Part shown: positions 6,726 through 11,866 of the stretch, one piece after another | Layout: every line of letters begins with the position of its first letter | Numbering within the stretch: the stretch's first letter is position 1 | From: Chloroflexota bacterium | Lineage (GTDB): Bacteria > Chloroflexota > Ktedonobacteria > Ktedonobacterales > Ktedonobacteraceae | NCBI GenBank assembly: GCA_902812455.1 | Contig: CADDZH010000130.1 | Span: 1 to 11,866, forward strand | Reading direction: 5' to 3' | DNA length: 11,866 nt | The notes under the pieces: model-generated | The model's database searches: none | Seen by the model: only the letters and a program-made list of their open reading frames with translations | Told to the model about the DNA's origin: nothing | Position numbers and translations under genes: made by a program

Positions 6726-7859
6726 CTATTGTTTCGCGGCCATGTACGCATCGTAGTTGGCCATAAAATGGGGTGCTCGTTGCCGGAGTATACTGTCGTT
6801 GAAGCGCCCGTTGCGCATCATATAGTCATAGGCGAAAGGTAGGGGATCGAGCTGCAATTTTTCGTGGAAGGCTTCGTACCAGGCGTAGCTGCGCTCGGCA
6901 ATACCCAGCATCTTATCGACGTCTGGCCTGTGAGCCTGCTCGAATGTCTTGAGGGCAGCCGAAACATCCGCGGTTTGCTGAAAGGCATGGTAAAGCGCGA
7001 TGGCGTCCTCAAGCGCCATGCGTGTACCGGAGCCAATCGAGAAGTGTACCGTGCGTAGCGCATCGCCAAGCAACACAATGTTCCGGTAACTCCACCACTG
7101 GTTGGTCACTATTCTAAAATTGAGCCATAGCGATTTGTTAGAGAGGAGTGGATGCCCTGCCAGGTCTTTCGCGAAGACCTGCTCGCAATAGGCGCGGCTT
7201 TCTGCATCGGACATGTGCTCAAAGCCTGCCTCATTCCATGTCTGGGCATCGCATTCTACAATGAACGTGCTGGTAGTGGCGCTGTAGGGATAGCAATGGG
7301 CAACAAAGCTTCCACCACGATAGCTGCGGAAGATCAGCGAGAGGGTATCGAATAGCTGGTGCGTGCCGTACCAGATGTATTTGTTCGAGAGGAAGTGACT
7401 TGAAGGCTGGAAATGCTCAGCAAATTGCTGCCTGACCACGCTATTGACGCCATCTGCCCCAACAATCAAATCGCAGTCCGCGAAGGGAGAGATATCGGAA
7501 AACCGAGTATCAAAATGCATCTCGACCCCATAATGCCGGCAGTGCTGCTGGAGGATTTGCAGTAGCGTGAGCCGGGCAATGCCGGAATACCTGCTGCCAT
7601 CGATGCGCACTTGTTCGTCTTTATGCACGATCGTTTGATCGTCCCACCTCTTCATCTCGGATTCGATCTCGGCATACGATGCAGGGTCGTTTTCTTGCAG
7701 AAAGGAGAGCGCTCGCCCGGAGAAGACAACTCCCCAGCCATATGTTGCACCGGCTGGATTCTGCTCCACGATGCGGATGTGGTGCGCGCGATTGCTCTTT
7801 TTCATCAACAATGCAAAGTACAGTCCTGCCGGCCCACCCCCGACGATACCGATCTTCAT
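6726..7859 (-). CDS. FAD-dependent monooxygenase, VioD/salicylyl-CoA hydroxylase type
   Basis: A 377-residue group A flavoprotein hydroxylase. It has the N-terminal FAD motif GIVGGGPAGLYFA (Gly7-Gly9-Gly12), TYGWGVVFSG (39-48) typical of this subgroup, the DG motif VGADGVNS (133-140) and the GD motif LLGDALRTVHFSIGSGTRMA (263-282). NKYIWYGT-QLFD, AHCYPYSATTSTFIVEC and HFSIGSGT match tryptophan hydroxylase VioD and the N-terminal halves of salicylyl-CoA 5-hydroxylase and anthraniloyl-CoA monooxygenase. Unlike anthraniloyl-CoA monooxygenase it stops after the FAD domain, with no Old-Yellow-Enzyme half. The likely reaction is NAD(P)H/O2-dependent hydroxylation of an aromatic or aryl-CoA. ATG 7859 has GAGAGGA upstream. 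It diverges from the acyl-CoA dehydrogenase gene, which may supply the pathway context. Confidence 0.92.
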   Translation of the reverse strand: MKIGIVGGGPAGLYFALLMKKSNRAHHIRIVEQNPAGATYGWGVVFSGRALSFLQENDPASYAEIESEMKRWDDQTIVHKDEQVRIDGSRYSGIARLTLLQILQQHCRHYGVEMHFDTRFSDISPFADCDLIVGADGVNSVVRQQFAEHFQPSSHFLSNKYIWYGTHQLFDTLSLIFRSYRGGSFVAHCYPYSATTSTFIVECDAQTWNEAGFEHMSDAESRAYCEQVFAKDLAGHPLLSNKSLWLNFRIVTNQWWSYRNIVLLGDALRTVHFSIGSGTRMALEDAIALYHAFQQTADVSAALKTFEQAHRPDVDKMLGIAERSYAWYEAFHEKLQLDPLPFAYDYMMRNGRFNDSILRQRAPHFMANYDAYMAAKQ

Positions 7860-7926
7860 AAAATCAATCCTCTCTGTGATGCAGGCAAGCCCAATTTATG
7901 AAATTTGACGATCACAATCGGTCACC

Positions 7927-8023
7927 CATGTCATCCTGAGCCCATTCGCTTCGCTCAGGGGAAACTCCGCGAAGGATCTCAGTCGATCGGCTGCGGATGT
8001 TTCGCTTCGCTCAACATGACATG
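7927..8023. repeat. GTCATCCTGAGC-type palindromic repeat element
   Basis: A 97-bp element bounded by the inverted ends CATGTCAT (7927-7934) and ATGACATG (8016-8023). It contains TCCTGAGC, TTCGCTTCGCTCA twice, and GAAGGATCT. This pattern belongs to a short interspersed repeat known from many bacterial phyla, whose accidental translation gives proteins of the HPEPIRFAQGKLREGS type. It lies within the predicted leader of the FAD monooxygenase transcript. It has no coding capacity of its own. Confidence 0.85.
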
Positions 8024-8100
8024 CTTGACGCATCCGTCGAACATGTTGACCGATCCTGGTCGTGAAAAATCATTGATGACGGACCGTGTTTCTAGCATAG

Positions 8101-8129
8101 AATGTACATTGGGATGATGTGGGTGTCAA
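8101..8129 (-). promoter_or_regulatory. Sigma-70-type promoter of the FAD monooxygenase gene
   Basis: On the minus strand TTGACA (8129-8124) and TACATT (8106-8101) are 17 bases apart. Transcription from about 8095 would give a leader of about 235 nt that includes the 97-bp repeat element. Confidence 0.7.
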
Positions 8130-8156
8130 ATGATGAAGATGAACAAGAGCGGGCAA

Positions 8157-8182
8157 CGATTATATTTGGCGGGGTATAATCG
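8157..8182. promoter_or_regulatory. Symmetric dyad with TATAAT on both strands
   Basis: CGATTATA (8157-8164) and TATAATCG (8175-8182) form a perfect 8-bp inverted repeat around a 10-bp spacer. The right arm gives a consensus -10 box for the acyl-CoA dehydrogenase gene (8175-8180, about 70 bases before its ATG). The left arm gives the same box on the minus strand, towards the monooxygenase gene. Neither has a good -35 match, so activator help or an operator role is possible. Confidence 0.5.
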
Positions 8183-8251
8183 ATAGGATGGATGATCTTC
8201 ATGATTGAACCTTGCCTGACGGTCGAGATAGCAGAATGAGAGGAATATATC

Positions 8252-9451
8252 ATGGCAACCGATATCAAACAGACATTGGGACTTTCCCTGGGCACAGATT
8301 TTTATTTGATGGATGAACTGCTGACTGAGGAAGAGCGCCATGTTCGCGACAAGGTACGCGCGTTCAGTGACCGGGAAGTTATTCCCATTATCAACGATTA
8401 CTGGGAGCGCGCCGAATTTCCTTTTGAACTCATTCCCAAGCTGGCGGCTCTTGGCATTGCCGGGTCCGATATCCAGGGCTATGGCTGCCCAGGCATGAGC
8501 GCGATTGCTTCTGGCCTGATTGCACTGGAACTGGCTCGCGGCGATGCCAGCGTCTGTACATTTTTTGGTGTGCATTCAGGCCTGGCGATGCATTCCATTT
8601 CCATGCTGGGATCTGAGGAGCAGAAGCAGCGCTGGTTGCCGCCAATGGCGCGTATGGAAAAAATTGGTGCCTTTGGCCTGACCGAGCCTAATCATGGCTC
8701 TGATGCCGTAGCCCTGGAGACTCGCGCCCAGCGGGTTGGGAACGAGTATGTTATTAACGGGGCGAAGCGCTGGATTGGCAACGCTTCTTTTGCCGATGTC
8801 ACAGTAATCTGGGCGCGCGACGATGATGGCAATGTGGGCGGCTTTCTTGTCGAAAAAGGCACACCAGGCTTCGAGACGAGCATTATGACGGGCAAGGTGT
8901 CCAAGCGAGCCGTCTGGCAGACAGACATTACGCTCACGGATGTGCACGTGCCTGTCGAGAACCGCCTTGCGCTCGCTCGTAGCTTCAAGGATACCTCGCT
9001 TGTCCTCACAGCCACTCGTTCCGGCGTCGCCTGGGAAGCGATCGGCCATGCTATCGCCGCCTACGAGATCGCGCTTACTTACGCCAAGGAGCGGGTGCAG
9101 TTTGGCAGGCCGCTGGCGAGCTTTCAGATCATCCAGACCAAGCTTGCGACGATGCTTGCCAATGTAACCACCATGCAACTGCTCTGCCTGCGGCTCAGCC
9201 AGCTCCAGCAAGAGGGCAGGATGACGGCAGCAATGGCTTCGCTGGCGAAGATGAACAATGCCCGCCTGGCTCGTGAGGTTGTTGCGGAAGCGCGGGAGAT
9301 GCTTGGCGGCAATGGCATCCTGCTGGATTATCACATTGCCCGCCACCATGCCGATATCGAAGCTGTGTTCACATACGAGGGAACGGATACTATCCAGTCC
9401 CTGATCGTGGGGCGAGAGATTACGGGAAGGCAGGCCTTTTCACCACATTAG
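8252..9451 (+). CDS. Acyl-CoA dehydrogenase, glutaryl-CoA dehydrogenase/ACX4 branch
   Basis: A 399-residue FAD enzyme that oxidises acyl-CoA to trans-2-enoyl-CoA. It matches the glutaryl-CoA dehydrogenase and plant ACX4 branch: YWERAEFPFELIPKLAALGI, QGYGCPG, FGLTEPNHGSD, KRWIGNA, FGRPLASFQ, LGGNGI, and TYEGTDTIQSLIVGREITG, whose Glu376 is the catalytic base. The residues that hold the glutarate carboxylate in human GCDH (Arg94 and Ser98, in YRSAMS) align here with Cys102 and Gly106. Glutaryl-CoA is therefore an unlikely substrate, and a short or medium straight-chain acyl-CoA fits better, as in ACX4, which also lacks the Arg. The ATG at 8252 follows GAGAGGA by eight bases. The gene is transcribed alone and is followed by two palindromic repeats and a convergent cbpM-like gene. 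Confidence 0.94.
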   Translation: MATDIKQTLGLSLGTDFYLMDELLTEEERHVRDKVRAFSDREVIPIINDYWERAEFPFELIPKLAALGIAGSDIQGYGCPGMSAIASGLIALELARGDASVCTFFGVHSGLAMHSISMLGSEEQKQRWLPPMARMEKIGAFGLTEPNHGSDAVALETRAQRVGNEYVINGAKRWIGNASFADVTVIWARDDDGNVGGFLVEKGTPGFETSIMTGKVSKRAVWQTDITLTDVHVPVENRLALARSFKDTSLVLTATRSGVAWEAIGHAIAAYEIALTYAKERVQFGRPLASFQIIQTKLATMLANVTTMQLLCLRLSQLQQEGRMTAAMASLAKMNNARLAREVVAEAREMLGGNGILLDYHIARHHADIEAVFTYEGTDTIQSLIVGREITGRQAFSPH

Positions 9452-9498
9452 GCCTTTGTTACAGTTCAGATGAGAAGGATATGAGGAATAGCTCTGGA

Positions 9499-9534
9499 GC
9501 CGATAAATCGGCGGTGGGCACGATAAATCGGCCC
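9499..9534. repeat. Two CGATAAATCG palindromes
   Basis: 9499-9512 is the perfect dyad GC-CGATAAATCG-GC. 9516-9534 is GGGC-A-CGATAAATCG-GCCC. They are the same family as the cluster at 1548-1648, and the second ends in CCCCTACAG like the tail of the 54-bp repeats. They lie between convergent genes, where a hairpin could act as a two-way, Rho-limited transcript end, but no U-run supports an intrinsic terminator. Confidence 0.8.
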
Positions 9535-9563
9535 CTACAGAGGATCTGCCTCGTCAGCATGGG

Positions 9564-9884
9564 TTAGTGGGAGCCTCTGTAGCGGTCAAGTTCTTGTTGT
9601 AATGCTTCTAGCCGTCTACAGAGGCGCAGGATTACTTCGATGCCTTCCAGGTTGATGTCGAGATCGCTGTGCATGCGGCGAATGCGCCGTAACAGGGCGA
9701 TCTCTGCTTCGCTGTAGCGCCTTCCTTCTCCAACCACTTCTACGCCCTCAACTACCTTTGCTTCCCGAAGCTGGCGAATCACCTCTATGTCTAAATGGCT
9801 ATATTGCGCTGCTTCCTGTTCGCTATAGTAGGTCTTTGGGGACGCTTGCTCCAAGCGAATACGTGTATATCGTAGTTCGTCCAT
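9564..9884 (-). CDS. CbpM-like / MerR-type chaperone modulator
   Basis: A 106-residue protein with a MerR-like winged-helix half (YYSEQEAAQYSHLDIEVIRQ, then GEGRRYSEAEIALLRRIRRM at about 53-72) and a C-terminal helix LEGIEVILRLCRRLEALQQELDRYR. The layout 'RRMHSDLDINLEGIEVILRL...L..EL' matches CbpM, which binds the J domain of CbpA and blocks its co-chaperone action; HspR-type repressors are similar in the first half. The gene follows the dnaJ/cbpA-like gene by 81 bp, the usual cbpA-cbpM order, which favours the CbpM reading. The ATG at 9884 has AGGAG (9895-9891) six bases upstream. Whether it binds DNA, the J protein or both cannot be told from sequence. Confidence 0.85.
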   Translation of the reverse strand: MDELRYTRIRLEQASPKTYYSEQEAAQYSHLDIEVIRQLREAKVVEGVEVVGEGRRYSEAEIALLRRIRRMHSDLDINLEGIEVILRLCRRLEALQQELDRYRGSH

Positions 9885-9898
9885 CGTGATCTCCTGTT

Positions 9899-9932
9899 GT
9901 ATACTCGACCTTTGCGGGTTGAGCGTGTATAC
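9899..9932 (-). other. Hairpin or operator-like dyad between cbpA-like and cbpM-like genes
   Basis: GTATAC occurs at 9899-9904 and 9927-9932 and encloses TCGACC and GGTTGA, which pair with one mismatch around a six-base loop. In all about 12 pairs form with a four-base bulge. It ends four bases before the cbpM-like ribosome binding site. It could tune translation or RNA processing, or be a binding site for the MerR-like product. Confidence 0.4.
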
Positions 9933-9965
9933 TTCCCCTCCAGGGGCGACACGTATGCTGGCCTT

Positions 9966-10982
9966 TCACAGCCCGCTTGAGGGATTGAAACCAGCTTCCG
10001 AGGGCCGGTAGCCAAGCGAACGGGCGAATGCTTCAAAGAGCCGCCGTTGCTCGCTGTCCAGATGTGTGGGAAGCACGACATTGACTTCAGCATACAGATC
10101 GCCCCGCTTATCTGGCTGCCCCAGGTGCGGCATACCCTGTCCTCGCAGGCGGAACGATTTTCCGTTAGGCGTTCCTTCTGGAATGCGCAACATGAGCCGC
10201 CGTCCATCGGGAGTTGCTACCGGAACCTCTCCGCCCAGCATGGCTACTGCCAGGGGTACCTCTACGTTCGTGTGCAGCGTTGTGCCTTCGCGCCTGAAAG
10301 CGAGGTCTGGTACGATGTGAACGCGCAGGTAGAGATCGCCGCGTCCCGCCGTGCCCTGCAAACCCTGCCCAGCAATGCGAATGCGGGAGCCTTCATCGAC
10401 GCCAGCCGGAATCTTCACTTCCAGGCGGTGCGTCGTGCCATCTGGCTCTGCCAGCTCAAATGTGCGCGTTGCGCCCTGGTATGCTTCAGCGAGTGTCACA
10501 TCCACGGGCGACTCCACATCTTCGCCCCTGGTTGCCCGTTGACGAGCGCGCCCAGTTCTGCCTGTATATACACGGCCTTCTCCAGAAGGAAAGCCTGAGC
10601 CAAAGTATGTCTCGAAGAAGTCAGAGAACGGTGATTGCCCGCCAAACAGGTCTTCCAGGTCTTCTGGGCTGACGGTGCGGTACTGGTAGGTACCTCCTCT
10701 GAACCCGCCTGCTCCTGCGCCGGCTCCTGCTTCGCCTGGCCAGTGACCATAGCGCTGATAGTAGTCACTCATTTCGTCATATTTTTTGCGCTTTTCCGGG
10801 TCTGATAATACTTCGTTCGCTTCGTTGATCTCTTTGAATTTTTCTTCGGCAGCTTTATCACCCGGATTGACATCGGGGTGATACTGGCGTGCTAGCTTGC
10901 GATATGCTTGCCGTATAGTTTTTTGATCGGCGTCTTTACTCACGCCGAGAATCTTGTAATAATCTTTGAAATCAACAGCCAT
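9966..10982 (-). CDS. cbpA: Class B DnaJ co-chaperone, CbpA-like
   Basis: A 338-residue Hsp40. The N-terminal J domain (about 5-70) carries HPD at 35-37, which stimulates the ATPase of DnaK. A Gly-rich and Phe-rich linker follows (about 78-140, including GEAGAGAGAGG and FGGQSPFSDFFETYFGSGF). Two C-terminal substrate-binding barrels (about 155-320) come next, with LEVKIPAGVDEGSRIRIAGQG and the second-barrel LMLRIPEGTPNGKSFRLRGQG. The four CxxCxGxG zinc-binding repeats of class A DnaJ are absent, which makes it a class B protein like CbpA. Length is close to the family norm (about 300-340). It starts at ATG 10982 with GGAGAGGA upstream and is followed by the cbpM-like gene. No CIRCE or HAIR heat-shock operator is visible upstream. 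Confidence 0.93.
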   Translation of the reverse strand: MAVDFKDYYKILGVSKDADQKTIRQAYRKLARQYHPDVNPGDKAAEEKFKEINEANEVLSDPEKRKKYDEMSDYYQRYGHWPGEAGAGAGAGGFRGGTYQYRTVSPEDLEDLFGGQSPFSDFFETYFGSGFPSGEGRVYTGRTGRARQRATRGEDVESPVDVTLAEAYQGATRTFELAEPDGTTHRLEVKIPAGVDEGSRIRIAGQGLQGTAGRGDLYLRVHIVPDLAFRREGTTLHTNVEVPLAVAMLGGEVPVATPDGRRLMLRIPEGTPNGKSFRLRGQGMPHLGQPDKRGDLYAEVNVVLPTHLDSEQRRLFEAFARSLGYRPSEAGFNPSSGL

Positions 10983-11020
10983 AAATCCTCTCCAAAAAAC
11001 ACCTCTACCAAATTGGATAA

Positions 11021-11036
11021 CACCTGGTTACAGGTG
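11021..11036. other. Perfect 6-bp inverted repeat near the dnaJ transcript start
   Basis: CACCTG (11021-11026) and CAGGTG (11031-11036) flank a four-base loop. The site lies at the predicted start of the dnaJ message, just downstream of its -10 box. It may be an operator or a 5' stem. Confidence 0.4.
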
Positions 11037-11045
11037 ATCTTCGTT

Positions 11046-11073
11046 AGTATATCACAAGACGGGCGACCATCAA
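11046..11073 (-). promoter_or_regulatory. Probable promoter of the cbpA-like/cbpM-like operon
   Basis: On the minus strand TTGATG (11073-11068) and TATACT (11051-11046) are 16 bases apart, and transcription would begin near 11039. The -35 box lies inside the repeat unit at 11058-11099. Confidence 0.5.
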
Positions 11074-11099
11074 GGCAATAAATGCCGCACCCAACCGCC
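11058..11099. repeat. Degenerate tandem repeat, unit B
   Basis: On the minus strand the unit begins GGCGGTTG and ends GCCTTGATGGTCGCCCGTC (19 bases identical to unit A), with a variable 15-base middle. Unit length is 42. It overlaps the likely dnaJ -35 box. The 223-bp gap 10983-11205 holds only these repeats, the promoter and the small dyad; no gene is seen. Confidence 0.75.
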
Positions 11100-11115
11100 A
11101 GGGATGGTGGGAAAG

Positions 11116-11158
11116 GACGGGCGACCATCAAGGCCCACCACCCCGCTCCACAACCGCC
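11116..11158. repeat. Degenerate tandem repeat, unit A
   Basis: The second copy of the unit at 11058-11099, offset 58 bp. It shares the same GGCGGTTG start and the same 19-base end on the minus strand, with an unrelated 16-base middle. The conserved ends with a variable centre suggest mobile or recombining intergenic elements rather than slippage. Confidence 0.75.
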
Positions 11159-11205
11159 CTCGCCCCTACGATATATGGCGCCTGGTTGCATTTATGTTGG
11201 GCAGG

Positions 11206-11866
11206 TCAGGATTGGGACAATTGTGACGGTGGGACAGCAGGAGTATCAGGATTGCCAGAGAGGGTGTGGAAGGGGGGGTGCTGCAAGCAGGGATGGTCAG
11301 GCAGGGTGTAGAGGCCGCGCGCAGGGGAGACCAGCTTGCCGGAGTGGCAGAGCCGCTGGAGGGTCTTGCGAATGGTCTCGTAGCTGGCCGGAAGCTCCTC
11401 GGTCAGCTCGACAGCAGTCATGGGAGCCGAAGCGCGGCCTAAGGCAGCCAAGATATCCAGTTGGGTGAGCGTGAGGCGCTCGTGTGGCGTGAGCAGAGGC
11501 GAGGTGAGCGCGCTGGTAGGCGGCTGGTGCCAGGATATGATGGGAGCCGCCAGGGTGGAGGAGTCGGTGCCAATGGTGAAGGAGAGGGTGGCAGGCGATG
11601 AGGCAGCCAGGCTGTGCTTGGGGGTCACGAGCAAGCGGAGGGAGTCGTCCGCGGGATCAGCTTCAGGGTCTGGGGCGAGCAAGAGCGCGCTATGGACCGA
11701 AGGCAGGCCAGGCAGATGCTGCAGGCGAGCCGGGTCCAGAGTTTTAGGCAGGGAGCGGGTGAGAGGACGGATGAGGACGATGGCGCAGTTGGTCTCTTGA
11801 GCGAGCAGGGTGAGCTGAGGCAGGAGGCGACGAAAGAGGGCTTCGCGAGCCAGTTCGGGGGTATCG
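11206..11866 (-). CDS. AAA-family ATPase (RepA/RadA-like), C-terminal part
   Basis: The reading frame is open to the window edge, so about 219 C-terminal residues are seen and the start lies beyond 11866. The first part (REALFRRLLPQLTLLAQETNCAIVLIRPLTRS, then LPSVHSALLLAPDPE and LRLLVTPKHSLA) resembles the end of AAA_25/RepA-like RecA-fold ATPases. There a 'TGCAVLLVRHLNKS' strand and an 'ARSALLVAPDPE...VTKSNLA' segment recur. The last third, LTLTQLDILAALGRASAPMT and VELTEELPASYETIRKTLQR followed by GKLVSPARGLYTLP, looks like a winged helix. Such proteins are found with replication, primase or mobile-element genes, but the nucleotide-binding Walker A region is outside the window. Role and start therefore stay open. 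The usual His in RHLNK is Pro here. Confidence 0.75.
   Translation of the reverse strand, partial: DTPELAREALFRRLLPQLTLLAQETNCAIVLIRPLTRSLPKTLDPARLQHLPGLPSVHSALLLAPDPEADPADDSLRLLVTPKHSLAASSPATLSFTIGTDSSTLAAPIISWHQPPTSALTSPLLTPHERLTLTQLDILAALGRASAPMTAVELTEELPASYETIRKTLQRLCHSGKLVSPARGLYTLPDHPCLQHPPFHTLSGNPDTPAVPPSQLSQS

Noticed and set aside
7905..8117. Open frame giving CHPEPIRFAQGKLREGS
   Set aside because: This is the known accidental translation of the GTCATCCTGAGC repeat, not a gene.
8576..9349. 257-residue open frame on the minus strand
   Set aside because: It is antisense to the well-supported acyl-CoA dehydrogenase, has no recognisable domain, and its residue make-up fits a codon-bias shadow.
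10047..10598. 183-residue plus-strand frame
   Set aside because: Antisense to the dnaJ/cbpA-like gene, with no domain; a shadow frame.
10983..11060. CIRCE or HAIR heat-shock operator upstream of dnaJ
   Set aside because: Neither TTAGCACTC-N9-GAGTGCTAA nor CTTGAGT-N7-ACTCAAG is present; only the short CACCTG/CAGGTG dyad is seen.
10940..11191. 83-residue minus frame upstream of dnaJ
   Set aside because: It overlaps the dnaJ start, is built from the tandem repeats and runs through the likely promoter.

Overview
The window looks like chromosomal DNA of a moderately GC-rich soil-type bacterium, most likely a Ktedonobacteria member of the Chloroflexota. This is an inference. It rests on a Ser/Thr kinase fused to a seven-bladed WD40 propeller, a T-box leader outside the Firmicutes, an LLM-class flavin enzyme of the Mer/F420 type, and several families of short palindromic intergenic repeats. 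No tRNA, rRNA, CRISPR array, transposase or integrase was seen.

Layout, left to right. (1) 1-1033, minus: argH, cut by the window edge, behind a complete T-box leader (about 1050-1396) and a near-consensus promoter. (2) 1467-3836, plus: a divergent promoter, a roughly 255-nt leader full of palindromes, and a membrane-anchored Ser/Thr kinase with a WD40 sensor domain. (3) 3846-6419, minus: a probable three-gene operon of a serine hydrolase (beta-lactamase fold), a small DUF1232-like membrane protein and an LLM-class flavin oxidoreductase; it converges on the kinase gene with 9 bp between stops. (4) 6420-6725: noncoding, with two copies of a 54-bp repeat. (5) 6726-7859, minus: a stand-alone FAD monooxygenase of the VioD / salicylyl-CoA hydroxylase / anthraniloyl-CoA monooxygenase type. 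(6) 7860-8251: a divergent control region with a 97-bp repeat of the GTCATCCTGAGC family, a near-consensus minus promoter, and a symmetric dyad carrying TATAAT on both strands. (7) 8252-9451, plus: an acyl-CoA dehydrogenase of the glutaryl-CoA dehydrogenase/ACX4 branch that lacks the glutaryl-binding Arg. (8) 9499-9534: two more CGATAAATCG palindromes. (9) 9564-10982, minus: a class B DnaJ (CbpA-like) followed by a CbpM/MerR-like partner. (10) 11058-11158: tandem degenerate repeats, one holding the likely dnaJ -35 box. (11) 11206-11866, minus: the C-terminal part of an AAA ATPase with a winged-helix tail.

Working together: the T-box should tie argH expression to charging of tRNA-Arg. The CbpA/CbpM pair is a co-chaperone and its modulator. 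The FAD monooxygenase and acyl-CoA dehydrogenase share a control region and may act in one CoA-linked catabolic or tailoring route, though that is inference. Nothing here is clearly a new defence or mobile system. The most notable observations are the arginine T-box with a pyrimidine after its specifier, the covarying CGATAAATCG palindromes, the two-way TATAAT dyad and the altered acyl-CoA dehydrogenase pocket.
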